From contig JAQZBQ010000008.1 in assembly GCA_029237825.1 (NCBI GenBank), positions 1 to 64,000 on the forward strand: a stretch of DNA of 64,000 nucleotides, in the 5' to 3' direction. The notes under the pieces are model-generated. The model saw nothing but the letters and a program-made list of their open reading frames with translations. It had not been told where the DNA came from and searched no databases. The stretch is from Bacteroidota bacterium. GTDB taxonomy: Bacteria > Bacteroidota > Bacteroidia > B-17B0 > Aurantibacillaceae. The translations under genes and the position numbers were made by a program. Below, piece by piece: positions 55,026 through 64,000 of this stretch. Position 1 is the stretch's first letter, and each line of letters begins with the position of its first letter.

Positions 55026-56477
55026 ATGCAGTTAACGCTTAAGAAATTCAATTCGAATACCCTGTTTTTTATTTTTTGGGTATGCATGTCCTTTTACCTC
55101 TTGGTAAGAGCATATTACGTTGATATCACAGACGACGAGGCATGGTCTTATTATAATGTAAAGCGGTTCTGGTGGGTTGAGGTTTTATGTTCTGGCAACA
55201 CGCACTGGTTTAATTTTTTGGCGATTAAGACTGCACTAATGTTAGGATTGGAAAAGACCTGGCATCTGCGATGGTTTAGTCTACTGTCGGGAGTTGTATT
55301 TCTTTACATTGGATATCGCTGGATCATTACATTCTCCAATTTGGCAGTAAAAGTTTTTGCATTTTCGTTGCTGTTCCTCAATCCCTACCTCGTTGAATAT
55401 TTAACCCTTGCTCGTGGCTATTCTGCCGCATTGTGTTTTGTAGCGCTTAGCTTTTACTTTTATTGTAGAACTGAAAGGCGTATTATAATTTCCGTGCCGC
55501 TCTTATTTGCCGGACTAAGTGCGATCGCCAATTTCAATTTCTTTTATTTTTTTGTTCCTTTTGCCTTGATGTATTTTGTCAGCTGTTACCTGAAGGATAA
55601 ATCTTGGCTCTTTAAAAGCAAAGCATTCTATTTTGATATGCTGTTTGTTCTGGGTGTTTCGTTCCTGGTTTTACGTGCTTTGTGGTTTATTAAACTCTGT
55701 TCAAACGATATCGGAAGCTTTGGGGGAGATAACCTCATTAGGTCCGTTTTTGGCAGTTACCTTGATACCTTGTTTTACGGGCAGTTTTATTTCCCTTCAT
55801 CCGTGAAAGATTTACTTGGCGTAGTGTTGCTCATCCTTGTTTTAGGCGGATCCGTTTACGGCATCCTCAAATTTCAATCGCACCAAATTAAATTATTTAC
55901 AATGTCTTCATGTGTGCTGCTTGGTATGTTGATTCTTGTTGTGTTTAACCATGTCTGCTTCAACATACTTTATCCAACCGAACGAACTGCCCTTATGTTT
56001 TACCCGGTGGCTGTTATTGTGACTGTTTTTTTTCTCAATGATGTTAACTGGGCACATTCCGTTAAACAGAGTTTATTTGGATTGATTAGCACGTCACTTA
56101 TTATTAATTTTTTTAAAACTGCCTCGGCCGTTTCAGGATATGATCATTCTTACTGCATGAAGACAAACCAGTATTTTGAATTCCTGGCTGAGACTCCGGC
56201 CAGGCGTGTTGGTTTAGCGGTTGAAGTGTATTTTGTATACCTCAAGTATTACAAGCATACCACTTGTAATTTTTATGCAGAGTCCATTAATGAATACAGG
56301 ATAAATCCCCGATATTTATTTGATCACCAATTAGAGGATTTTGATTACCTTTTATTGCTGCCTCCGTATAATTTAAAGTATTATAAAACTAGCCCGATAT
56401 CATTCGTGCCTGTAAAATATTTTCAGGACACGGGGGCGTTAATTGTAAAAGTGACGAAAGTACCTGTTAGTTCCTGA
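55026..56477 (+). CDS. GT-C-like membrane glycosyltransferase, tandem copy 1
   Basis: A 483-residue multi-pass protein with about ten membrane helices. After the first helix comes an acidic loop VDITDDEAWSYYN, like the catalytic Asp/Glu loop of GT-C enzymes that use polyprenyl-phosphate sugars, and then FWWVEVLCSGNTHWFNFLAIK. LARGYSAAL and SAIANFNFFYFF are shared with the next gene. The substrate is unknown. The gene is followed by its paralogue after a 44-base gap, with similarity along the whole length. Confidence 0.72.
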   Translation: MQLTLKKFNSNTLFFIFWVCMSFYLLVRAYYVDITDDEAWSYYNVKRFWWVEVLCSGNTHWFNFLAIKTALMLGLEKTWHLRWFSLLSGVVFLYIGYRWIITFSNLAVKVFAFSLLFLNPYLVEYLTLARGYSAALCFVALSFYFYCRTERRIIISVPLLFAGLSAIANFNFFYFFVPFALMYFVSCYLKDKSWLFKSKAFYFDMLFVLGVSFLVLRALWFIKLCSNDIGSFGGDNLIRSVFGSYLDTLFYGQFYFPSSVKDLLGVVLLILVLGGSVYGILKFQSHQIKLFTMSSCVLLGMLILVVFNHVCFNILYPTERTALMFYPVAVIVTVFFLNDVNWAHSVKQSLFGLISTSLIINFFKTASAVSGYDHSYCMKTNQYFEFLAETPARRVGLAVEVYFVYLKYYKHTTCNFYAESINEYRINPRYLFDHQLEDFDYLLLLPPYNLKYYKTSPISFVPVKYFQDTGALIVKVTKVPVSS

Positions 56478-56521
56478 TTCCAATTAATCATTTAAATTAA
56501 TGCTTTTTGTATATTTATTCA

Positions 56522-57985
56522 ATGCAGAGCATCAAGAACCGCTTTCTTATTAATACAATATTTTTCTTTCTCGTTTATGGATTAATGTTTTATGTTGTAT
56601 TGCGAGCTGTTTTTATGGATATCACTCATGATGAGGCCTATTCATTTTACAACGCGAAACATTTTTGGTGGGTAGAAACTCTGTGTACAGGCAATACCCA
56701 TTGGTTCAATTTCCTTGCGATTAAAACCTGCCTATTGTTCGGGCTCGAAAAAGCAAGTCAGTTACGTTGGTTTACATTATTATCGTCGGGGATTTTTTTA
56801 ACGCTTGTTTATTATTGGATCCGAAGTATTCGCAGTTTCCATGTAAAAGTTTTTGCTTTTGCAGTATCTGTTCTGAATCCATTTTTAATTGATTATCTGT
56901 CATTAGCACGGGGCTATTCAACGGGGCTTATGTTCGAGACTTTAAGCATCGCTTTCTACTTTATTTCAATTAAAAAAAGGAAGCGGTCCATCGGCACGTT
57001 CTCATTGTTGCTTGCGGGCATGTCTGCCATCGCTAATTTTAATTTCTTTTATTTTTTTGCAGCTTTCTCAATCGTCTATTTTTTTCAGTTTCATTTCAAG
57101 AAAAGAAGTCAATTTTTAAAGCAACCGTTGTTTTATTGGGAAGTTTTATTTGTTTTCTTTATTTCAGCACTGGTATTAAAAGCACTTCATTTCATTACGG
57201 TTTGTTCCAACGATATCGGTGCATATGGTGGTGAAGATTTGGTTTCTGGAGTTTTCCGGGGATTTATACATACTCTGGTGTATCGCGAAGGCATTCATTT
57301 GTCGCTTATCGATGGGTTTGCATTTGTTTTTTGTTTAGGGATCTGTATGGCATGCATTTACGGAATTCGATTAACACGTAAACACAGGAACGAGACTTAT
57401 GCGTTTTCCAGCTCTGTACTGCTGATTATGATTATATTAACGCTTGTAACGAAACTGGCTTTTGGTGTATTGTATCCTACGTATCGCACCGCGCTCATGT
57501 TTTATCCCTTGTTTTCATTGGTTTTAGTTGGTTTTTTGAGTGCAATAATTACAAACATAAAACTCCGACGGGTAATTTTTATTGGTTGTGGTGTTGTACT
57601 AGCTTTAAATTTTTGCAGTACCCTGAGCTTAAGACGAAGTTTTGATTACTGGCAGCAGTCTGATACAAAAAAAGCGTTTACTTACCTTGACAGGATCGGC
57701 GCAAATTATGTAGGGGCTTCGCCTGAGCTTTACGGTGTTTACCGTAATTATTATCAATTAACAGATCACCAGCGATTTCACTTTGAGGGTACCAGAATCC
57801 ATACAATGGATCCAAAAGGTTTGGATGCAACCGGTGTAAGCCTCCAAAAATTTGAGTATTTAGTGTTGTTTCCGCCTTATGATTTAAGTTTTTACAGAGC
57901 CAATAGGGTGAGGTTTGAGGGAATGATGTATTTCCCTAACACGGGCACATTGATTTTAAAGTGCGTCGCAATTACGAAGCTTTAA
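56522..57985 (+). CDS. GT-C-like membrane glycosyltransferase, tandem copy 2
   Basis: A 487-residue paralogue of the preceding gene. It has the same acidic loop (MDITHDEAYSFYN), FWWVETLCTGNTHWFNFLAIK (split), LARGYSTGLM and SAIANFNFFYFFA. The paralogues differ most in the C-terminal third, where the acceptor site may lie. I chose the ATG at 56522 (MQSIKNRF), since the TTG at 56507 adds an unlikely MYIYS. No other glycan gene is adjacent, so a pair acting on one lipid-linked sugar is only a guess. Confidence 0.72.
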   Translation: MQSIKNRFLINTIFFFLVYGLMFYVVLRAVFMDITHDEAYSFYNAKHFWWVETLCTGNTHWFNFLAIKTCLLFGLEKASQLRWFTLLSSGIFLTLVYYWIRSIRSFHVKVFAFAVSVLNPFLIDYLSLARGYSTGLMFETLSIAFYFISIKKRKRSIGTFSLLLAGMSAIANFNFFYFFAAFSIVYFFQFHFKKRSQFLKQPLFYWEVLFVFFISALVLKALHFITVCSNDIGAYGGEDLVSGVFRGFIHTLVYREGIHLSLIDGFAFVFCLGICMACIYGIRLTRKHRNETYAFSSSVLLIMIILTLVTKLAFGVLYPTYRTALMFYPLFSLVLVGFLSAIITNIKLRRVIFIGCGVVLALNFCSTLSLRRSFDYWQQSDTKKAFTYLDRIGANYVGASPELYGVYRNYYQLTDHQRFHFEGTRIHTMDPKGLDATGVSLQKFEYLVLFPPYDLSFYRANRVRFEGMMYFPNTGTLILKCVAITKL

Positions 57986-58210
57986 ATTTATATTAGGCTT
58001 TAGTAATTTAAATATGTTGTAAAAAGATTTGATTCGCAATACAAATTTCCTTCTTGTATACGTTATGAAATTGCAAGGACGAGGGTGTTTAGACGAAAAC
58101 TGGACGTTCTCACCGAATTATCTTTTTTGCCAATCTTTCCAGAACTATTTTTATAAGAACAACCGACGTTTCCCCATCACCTTATTCGGTATTTTAAAAA
58201 GAATAACCAT

Positions 58211-59020
58211 ATGAAAAAAATACTCGTTACAACTGATTTTTCGGAGGCAGCGCATAATGCAGCCTTATATGCTGCTGAGCTGGCTAATGTAAGCGGGGCC
58301 AGAATATTATTGCATCATGCCACAGCAGATCCCACTATAGTAATGGAAACAGAAAGTGAGGTTAATGACCCGGCTGATTGCAAAAAGCTTCTTGCGGAAG
58401 AAACCATTTTGTTGAATAAGAAAAGTGGTGTGTTGGTTGATGGTTTACTCACGGAAGGTGATGCGTCGAGTGAAATCATTAAACTCGAAAATACGAAAGC
58501 TCCGGATCTCCTGGTTGCCGGAATGAAAGCTAGCAGTAAGTTCCGGAAATTTATGTTCGGAAGTGTAGCTACAGATGTGATAAATAAGATGCATACACCT
58601 ATCATTGTTGTTCCTGAGAATTATAAATTCAAAACGATTGCGAAAATAGCATTTGGGATTGATTTTGAGATGAAGAAGGAATTGCAAATGCATCCGACTA
58701 TACAGGATTTATACACACTCTTTAAACCAGCGTCGCTATTAATTAATATCGTGAAGCAAGGCGCTCCAATCAGGCCAAATGATCCCGTTTCTGAAAGGAA
58801 CATCGAGAAGTATTTTGAAAATCGCGGGCACACGTATCATTTTCTTGAAGACAATGACATCATGCGTGGGCTCAAAGAATTTGTGTCTTGGCATAAAATT
58901 GATTTGCTGGTAATGTTGCCGCGCGAACGTAACCTGCTTGAAAAGCTATTCTCTGAAAGTAAAACCAAAAAAATGGCTTTCAATACAGAGATACCCTTGA
59001 TGATATTACCGGCAATCTAA
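58211..59020 (+). CDS. Universal stress protein with two Usp domains
   Basis: A 269-residue cytoplasmic protein with two universal stress protein domains in tandem. The first begins KKILVTTDFSEAAHNAALYAAELA (split) and has LLVAGMKASSKFRKFMFGSVATDVI, close to the ATP-binding GxxG-S/T pattern but reading GMKASSKFRKFMFGS. The second, about 145-269, is diverged and ends LLVMLPRERNLLEKLF. Such proteins aid survival under starvation or low oxygen. A 225-base gap lies before it, with nothing I can identify. Confidence 0.85.
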   Translation: MKKILVTTDFSEAAHNAALYAAELANVSGARILLHHATADPTIVMETESEVNDPADCKKLLAEETILLNKKSGVLVDGLLTEGDASSEIIKLENTKAPDLLVAGMKASSKFRKFMFGSVATDVINKMHTPIIVVPENYKFKTIAKIAFGIDFEMKKELQMHPTIQDLYTLFKPASLLINIVKQGAPIRPNDPVSERNIEKYFENRGHTYHFLEDNDIMRGLKEFVSWHKIDLLVMLPRERNLLEKLFSESKTKKMAFNTEIPLMILPAI

Positions 59021-59347
59021 GTGAAATTAATATCAAATCCGACGGTGCTGCTAAAGTGAATGATAAGTTGGCATTTTCAAATGAGTTTTTTTAATCTTAA
59101 TTTCTGGTGAAGGATGCGAGCGGAAACCCTTTTTTGGTATGATCCCGCAATCTCGGGATTAGACTTAAAAGATTGACGCAGTCAGCCTGACCCGGCTGAT
59201 CTTGGAGGGGCACTCCCCGGTCCTGCAATAAATAACATCCTATGGATTCTGCCTAAAATCAACCATAATCTTTATGAACAGGCTGTTTAAAAATCAGGCG
59301 GGAATGCCCCTGTTTTTTCGTAAATTAGCACCTCTAAATTTAAGTAT
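59021..59347. other. Intergenic spacer carrying a dispersed repeat
   Basis: No gene is visible in this 327-base gap. Positions 59107-59218 hold repeat copy 3. The stretch 59219-59347 has no clear promoter; TAAATTAG at 59321-59328 resembles a -7 element without a partner. Confidence 0.5.
59107..59218 (-). repeat. Dispersed intergenic palindromic repeat, copy 3
   Basis: On the minus strand it has a GGGGAGTGCCCC opening, CAGGCTGACTGCGTCAATCTTTT, a hairpin built on AATCCCGAGATTGCGGGAT, then AAAAAAGGGTTTCCGCTCGC and ATCCTTCACC (pieces separated by the loop). It matches copies 1 and 2 in the CAATCTTTT and AAAGG-TTTCCGCT boxes but has a different stem-loop. Confidence 0.65.
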
Positions 59348-62224
59348 ATGACCACTGATAAATTTGTGTCCCGCCATAACGGGCCCCGCGAAACCGAAAT
59401 CAAACAAATGCTGGCAAAGATCGGCGTCTCCTCTGTGGATGAACTCATCAGTCAGACTGTTCCTTCTGGCATTCGCTTGAAACAACCTTTGCGTGTTGCA
59501 CCGGCCATGAGCGAGTATCAGTATAGCAAACATTTAAAGGCATTAGGCAAAAAAAATAAAGTTTTTCGTTCGTACATTGGACTAGGTTACTATAATACGA
59601 TTTTACCCGCTGTAATTCAGCGCAATGTTTTAGAGAATCCGGGTTGGTACACTGCTTACACGCCATACCAGGCAGAGATTGCACAAGGGCGATTAGAAGC
59701 CATTTTGAATTTCCAGACCATGGTAATGGATTTAACAGCAATGCCGATTGCCAACGCATCTCTATTGGATGAAGCAACAGCTGCCGCTGAGGCATTATTC
59801 ATGTTCTTTAGTCACCGCAGTAAGGACAAAGTGAAAAATGGCGGTAATAAATTTTTTATAAGCAATACTGTATTTCCACAAACCATTGATGTGGTACGAA
59901 CCCGAGCGGTTCCTTATGGCATTGAACTTGTAATTGGTGATGCTGCTTCAATAAAGCTTGACAATTCATTCTTTGGAGCGTTGATTCAATACCCCGACAT
60001 GAACGGGGAAGTAAATGATTACAGATCGTTTGTGAAGGACGCGCATACTAAAGAAATTCAAGTTGCAGTTGCGACTGATCTTCTGGCATTGGCTTTATTA
60101 ACGCCTCCTGGTGAATGGGATGCTGATTGTGTAATAGGAAATTCGCAGCGTTTTGGTGTTCCTTTAGGATATGGAGGGCCTCATGCTGCATTCTTTGCAT
60201 GTAAGGAAGAGTATAAACGGTTGATCCCAGGGCGGATCATTGGTGTATCGGTTGATGCCCAAGGAAACCCTGCTTTGCGTATGGCCTTGCAGACACGAGA
60301 ACAACATATTAAGCGTGATAAAGCAACTTCCAATATTTGTACTGCACAGGCATTATTGGCAATTATGGCCAGTATGTATGCAGTGTATCACGGACAGGAA
60401 GGCATTCGCGCAATTGCTAATGGGGTTCATAACGCAACAGGCTACATAGTTTCTGAATTAAAAAAATTAGGCTACGAGGTTAAAACCAAAATGTATTTTG
60501 ATACCATCGTTGTAGCAGTTGCTGATTCCGGCAAAATAAAATCAATTGCGGAAGGTAAGGAAATAAATTTCAGATACATCGATGGAAAGCATGTCGGTAT
60601 TTCACTAGACCAAACTGTTGAAGGAAATGATGTGAATGATATCATATCCATTTTTGCTGAAGCGAATAACAATATGTTTAGCGCTACCGATTGCAAGGAT
60701 TGCAATTTAATTGGAACTTCAGATTTAAAACGCAGTTCTGCATTTTTAACGCATCCAACTTTTAATTCCTATCACAGTGAAAGTGAAATGATGCGCTATA
60801 TCAAACGCTTGGAAAATAAAGATTTATCATTAGTTCACTCGATGATATCGCTGGGATCCTGTACGATGAAATTAAACGCGGCATCTGAATTATTACCGAT
60901 TACCTGGCCGGAGTTTGCAAACATTCATCCTTTTGTTCCGTTGGATCAGGCACAGGGTTATACAGAATTAATTGAGCAGTTGAACAAAGATCTTTCAGAG
61001 ATTACAGGGTTTGCCCGCATGAGTTTTCAGCCTAATTCCGGTGCACAGGGAGAATATGCCGGGTTAATGGTTATCCGGGCATATCACATAGCAAACGGTC
61101 GGGCACATAGGAATGTAGCTTTAATTCCTTCTTCTGCCCACGGAACCAATCCTGCATCTGCTGCTATGGCTGGAATGCACATCGTTGTAACCAAATGTGA
61201 TGAAAAAGGAAACATTGATTTAATTGACCTGCGAGCAAAAGCAGAAATGCACAAGGATAATTTATCCTGTTTAATGGTTACGTATCCTTCTACTCATGGT
61301 GTGTACGAAGAGTCAATTACTGAAATTACCAAGATGATCCATGATAATGGCGGATTGGTTTACATGGATGGCGCGAACATGAATGCCCAGGTAGGTTTAA
61401 CTTCTCCGGGAAATATAGGGGCGGATGTTTGTCACCTGAATTTACACAAAACATTTGCTATTCCACATGGTGGTGGTGGCCCCGGCATGGGACCAATTGG
61501 TGTGGTTGAAAAGTTAGTACCATTCCTTCCATCTCATACTATTGTGAATACAAGCGGAGATAAAGGAATCACGGCAGTTTCTGCTGCACCTTACGGTAGC
61601 GCACTTATCCTTTTGATCTCTTACGGCTACATAAAAATGCTAGGTGGCGAAGGCTTAAAACAAGCTACAGAAATGGCCATTTTAAATGCCAATTACATGA
61701 AGGAAGTGTTATCAGGTAGCTATAAAATTTTGTATACTGGTAAAAACGGACGTTGTGCGCATGAAATGATTTTGGATTGTAATGAATTTAAAATGGCATC
61801 AGGAGTTGAAGTAGCCGATATGGCCAAGCGCTTAATGGATTACGGATTCCATGCTCCAACGGTTGCTTTTCCTGTAGTTAATACGTTAATGGTGGAACCA
61901 ACAGAATCCGAATCAAAAGCAGAACTTGATCGTTTTTGCGAAGCAATGATTGCAATCCGTAATGAGATCAGGGAAATTGAAAATGGCAAGTTCGATAAAA
62001 CGAACAACGTGATTAAGAACGCGCCTCATACGTGTAAGCTCGTTGTTAATGATAATTGGGATAAGCCGTATAACCGTGAAAAAGCAGCTTATCCACTAAA
62101 CTGGGTGAGGGATAATAAGTTTTGGCCAAGCGTGGCACGGGTGGATAATGCTTTTGGCGACAGAAATCTGGTTTGTTCCTGTGCCCCTATTGAAGCCTAC
62201 ATGGAAGTGGCCGTGAATGCCTAA
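59348..62224 (+). CDS. gcvP: Glycine dehydrogenase (decarboxylating), single-chain P-protein
   Basis: The P-protein of the glycine cleavage system decarboxylates glycine and loads the aminomethyl group on the lipoyl arm of GcvH. The 958-residue protein is the fused form (both halves in one chain). It starts [18 protein letters not shown] (MTTDKFVS first) and has [35 protein letters not shown] (split) and the PLP lysine Lys701 in [19 protein letters not shown]. The C-terminal [20 protein letters not shown] is the usual ending. gcvH and gcvT are not in the window. A terminator follows. Confidence 0.97.
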   Translation: MTTDKFVSRHNGPRETEIKQMLAKIGVSSVDELISQTVPSGIRLKQPLRVAPAMSEYQYSKHLKALGKKNKVFRSYIGLGYYNTILPAVIQRNVLENPGWYTAYTPYQAEIAQGRLEAILNFQTMVMDLTAMPIANASLLDEATAAAEALFMFFSHRSKDKVKNGGNKFFISNTVFPQTIDVVRTRAVPYGIELVIGDAASIKLDNSFFGALIQYPDMNGEVNDYRSFVKDAHTKEIQVAVATDLLALALLTPPGEWDADCVIGNSQRFGVPLGYGGPHAAFFACKEEYKRLIPGRIIGVSVDAQGNPALRMALQTREQHIKRDKATSNICTAQALLAIMASMYAVYHGQEGIRAIANGVHNATGYIVSELKKLGYEVKTKMYFDTIVVAVADSGKIKSIAEGKEINFRYIDGKHVGISLDQTVEGNDVNDIISIFAEANNNMFSATDCKDCNLIGTSDLKRSSAFLTHPTFNSYHSESEMMRYIKRLENKDLSLVHSMISLGSCTMKLNAASELLPITWPEFANIHPFVPLDQAQGYTELIEQLNKDLSEITGFARMSFQPNSGAQGEYAGLMVIRAYHIANGRAHRNVALIPSSAHGTNPASAAMAGMHIVVTKCDEKGNIDLIDLRAKAEMHKDNLSCLMVTYPSTHGVYEESITEITKMIHDNGGLVYMDGANMNAQVGLTSPGNIGADVCHLNLHKTFAIPHGGGGPGMGPIGVVEKLVPFLPSHTIVNTSGDKGITAVSAAPYGSALILLISYGYIKMLGGEGLKQATEMAILNANYMKEVLSGSYKILYTGKNGRCAHEMILDCNEFKMASGVEVADMAKRLMDYGFHAPTVAFPVVNTLMVEPTESESKAELDRFCEAMIAIRNEIREIENGKFDKTNNVIKNAPHTCKLVVNDNWDKPYNREKAAYPLNWVRDNKFWPSVARVDNAFGDRNLVCSCAPIEAYMEVAVNA

Positions 62225-62243
62225 ACTTTCAGTTTGATATATC

Positions 62244-62276
62244 AAGTCCTTTGCCTTTCCGGTAAAGGACTTTTTT
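62244..62276 (+). terminator. Terminator after gcvP
   Basis: AAGTCCTTTGCC (62244-62255) pairs with GGTAAAGGACTT (62261-62272) with one G-U pair and a TTTCC loop, followed by T-rich sequence. It is a strong factor-independent terminator. Confidence 0.92.
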
Positions 62277-62359
62277 ATTTTACCTTGTCGTTAAAAAGAT
62301 TAAGTAGCTGGCAGCAGTATAATCCGGGGATAATGTCGGGAAATATTTATATTTGATAA

Positions 62360-64000
62360 ATGCAAATTATGTCTCGGTCCTTACTATTCGCCTTTTTGTG
62401 TTTTACTACGTTTATTTGTGAGGGTCAGAAGATTTCTAAGTTCGAATCCTTAGTGGATTCGGCAAATAAGTACGAACATATAGATTGGAATCTTTCCTAT
62501 TCGTACGCAAAAATGGCATTACAGAATAAAGATGAAAATTTTTCGTACAAGGATGTCATTAGCCTGAATACCATTTTCGATACGTATTATCAAAAGCTCA
62601 ATATGCTGGACTCCGCTTTCAGTATCAATAAACAATCACTGAAATTGGCAACGAAACATAACGATACCATGCTGATCGCGTATAGCCTCAATAATATGGC
62701 GGGTATTTATGATCTCACCGGCAATTACCAGGTCTCCATTCAGATGTATAAAAAGGCACTGACAATGCTTGAAAGGATGAATGATATCCAACAGATTGGA
62801 AATACAAATCATAACATGGCTATCCCATTTTCAAAACTTGAGATGTATGATTCGGCACTGTATTATACCAACATTGCGTTAATGAATTATAAGAAAGTCA
62901 ATGATTATTCAGGCATAGCGATGTGCTATGATACTTATGGAACAGAGGCTGACCGTTTAGGTAATTATACGGAAGCTATTAAATATTATAAAATGGAAAT
63001 AGAAAGTTTCAAAAAGGCGAATGAAGCCGCGAACCTGATCATTCCGTATCAAAACATCGCTGAAACTTATCTATCCATCAAGGATTATGCGTCCTGCAAA
63101 CAATACCTTGACCTGGCAATGAACCTGGCAATAGAGTTGGGTTCAAAAGTTGACATGTATGATGTGTCGAATACGTATGCCAAGTACTACGAAGCTACTG
63201 GTGACTTTAAGAAAGCTAATTATTATATGCGACGTTATTATGAGGGTAAAGATACCATGATCAATACCCAGTTAAAAACGGAATTGTCCGATCAGAAAAG
63301 TGAATTTGACAGGGAGAACGCAAAGGCCATGTTTACTATCCAGAAATTGGAAGCCGAGCAAAATTTGCGATCAAAGCAGGCGGTAACATGGGTTTTGATT
63401 TTGTCGTCGGTGTTTTTTATTATCGTGTTGGTTTTGTCGGTAAACAAATACAGGGCAAAACAAAAGTCATTTGTGAAATTAAATGAGTATAAAAATCAAT
63501 TGATTTTTCAGAAGGAACGGGTGGAAGAGACGCAAAAAGAGATCATTGACAGTATAAACTATGCCAAACGCATTCAAAGTGCTATCATGCCGAAAGAAGA
63601 AGATGTTCTGGCCTTCTTTCCAAAAAGTTTTTTATTATACAAGCCAAAGAACATTGTAGCGGGCGACTTTTATTTTTTTGAGTCAACTGCATCCCATGTG
63701 TTTTATGCTGCAGCCGATTGTACAGGCCATGGCGTTCCGGGAGCACTTGTTAGTGTTATTTGTTCAAACGCGCTGGCACGAAGCGTTCATGAATTTAATC
63801 TTACAGATCCCGGTAAAATTCTTGACAAGACAAGAGAGTTGGTTTTGAAAACGTTTCAGAGAAGTGGCAAGGATGTGAAAGATGGGATGGATATCAGTTT
63901 GTGTGCTTTCGAAATTCAACAGTTAAAACTGCCCGGAAAAATCACAGCTTATTGGGCTGGTGCCAATAATCCTTTGTGGTATGTGAATTTTCTCAACGGT
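62360..64000 (+). CDS. TPR-containing SpoIIE/PP2C-type serine phosphatase, C-terminus cut by window
   Basis: The frame is open to the last base, 547 codons. It encodes a signal peptide (1-22, ending in CEGQK), about six TPR units (roughly 50-300; NNMAGIYDLTGNYQVSIQMYKKAL is a clear one, split), a coiled coil (about 305-340), one membrane helix (341-359, VTWVLILSSVFFIIVLVLS), a second coiled coil (370-400), the linker DSINYAKRIQSAIMP, and a SpoIIE-type PP2C domain with IVAGDFYFFE, AADCTGHGVPGALVS and KDGMDISLC. The domain is incomplete. These sensors read periplasmic signals and dephosphorylate anti-sigma antagonists. ATGs at 62360 and 62369 are both possible; TATATTTG at 62348-62355 fits a -7 element but is very close. 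Confidence 0.9.
   Translation, partial: MQIMSRSLLFAFLCFTTFICEGQKISKFESLVDSANKYEHIDWNLSYSYAKMALQNKDENFSYKDVISLNTIFDTYYQKLNMLDSAFSINKQSLKLATKHNDTMLIAYSLNNMAGIYDLTGNYQVSIQMYKKALTMLERMNDIQQIGNTNHNMAIPFSKLEMYDSALYYTNIALMNYKKVNDYSGIAMCYDTYGTEADRLGNYTEAIKYYKMEIESFKKANEAANLIIPYQNIAETYLSIKDYASCKQYLDLAMNLAIELGSKVDMYDVSNTYAKYYEATGDFKKANYYMRRYYEGKDTMINTQLKTELSDQKSEFDRENAKAMFTIQKLEAEQNLRSKQAVTWVLILSSVFFIIVLVLSVNKYRAKQKSFVKLNEYKNQLIFQKERVEETQKEIIDSINYAKRIQSAIMPKEEDVLAFFPKSFLLYKPKNIVAGDFYFFESTASHVFYAAADCTGHGVPGALVSVICSNALARSVHEFNLTDPGKILDKTRELVLKTFQRSGKDVKDGMDISLCAFEIQQLKLPGKITAYWAGANNPLWYVNFLNG

Noticed and set aside
58029-58214. Open frame of 61 codons upstream of the universal stress protein
   Set aside because: No family pattern, and it overlaps the stress-protein start; probably chance.
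59240-59347. Possible glycine riboswitch before gcvP
   Set aside because: No tandem aptamer-like conserved segments are visible, and the spacer contains a dispersed repeat instead.

Overview
The window is a stretch of chromosome from a member of the Bacteroidota. The evidence is a complete type IX secretion/gliding core (gldK-gldL-gldM-gldN behind a PorP/SprF gene), two secreted proteins with type IX C-terminal sorting domains, the long form of IspG, a LepB with an added N-terminal membrane domain, promoter-like sites of the TTTG-N19-TAnnTTTG type, and the near absence of Shine-Dalgarno sequences. The DNA is AT-rich. I cannot place it below phylum. I saw no rRNA, tRNA, CRISPR array, transposase or phage gene. 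Most genes are housekeeping or cell-envelope genes.

Layout. 0.4-8.3 kb (all minus strand): DEAD-box helicase, DUF3820 protein, lepB, dapB, a DUF5683 protein, parB, parA and a UPF0173 metallo-hydrolase; chromosome partitioning sits beside lysine/peptidoglycan precursor synthesis and the signal peptidase. 8.4-12.3 kb: FMN reductase, RNase HI (minus), M42 aminopeptidase, GH3-like enzyme. 12.3-18.0 kb: a tightly packed run of LysE-type exporter, DUF493 protein, aldose epimerase, LTA-synthase-like sulfatase and a large membrane glycosyltransferase. 18.1-21.8 kb: GDP-heptose genes (gmhA, hddC, gmhB-like), a family 2 glycosyltransferase, a frameshifted thioesterase and a beta-barrel protein. 21.8-25.6 kb (minus): acylphosphatase, UDP-xylose synthase, UDP-glucose dehydrogenase and a DegT aminotransferase, a nucleotide-sugar cassette. 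25.8-33.8 kb: phospholipase-D-like lipoprotein, RecD-like helicase, a three-gene TPR / type-B sorting-domain / PorP operon, ispG and a cyclase-family hydrolase.

34.1-40.3 kb: porP, gldK, gldL, gldM and gldN, closed by a strong terminator. This is the type IX motor and translocon-associated complex. 40.4-45.5 kb: UbiD decarboxylase, a Tim44-like zinc-ribbon membrane protein, a SnoaL-like protein, and an exported protein of a family usually mislabelled asparagine synthetase B. 45.6-50.9 kb (minus): lysA and lysC, then an 894-residue type-A T9SS cargo protein. 51.1-54.9 kb: tatA and four consecutive exported peptidyl-prolyl isomerases, the first GldI-like. 55.0-64.0 kb: two tandem paralogous GT-C membrane glycosyltransferases, a tandem universal stress protein, gcvP, and the start of a TPR/SpoIIE-phosphatase sensor that runs off the window.

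Themes. Export and surface biogenesis dominate: signal peptidase, Tat, T9SS core, periplasmic foldases, T9SS cargo and surface-glycan enzymes. Lysine/diaminopimelate enzymes occur at two sites (dapB; lysC-lysA). Three copies of a roughly 110-bp dispersed palindromic repeat lie in intergenic gaps. I found no single clearly new system. The best leads are the gldL/gldM hairpin, the graded series of intact and degenerate FKBP domains, the minimal type-B/PorP operon, the zinc-less GmhB-like protein and the Tim44-like zinc-ribbon protein.
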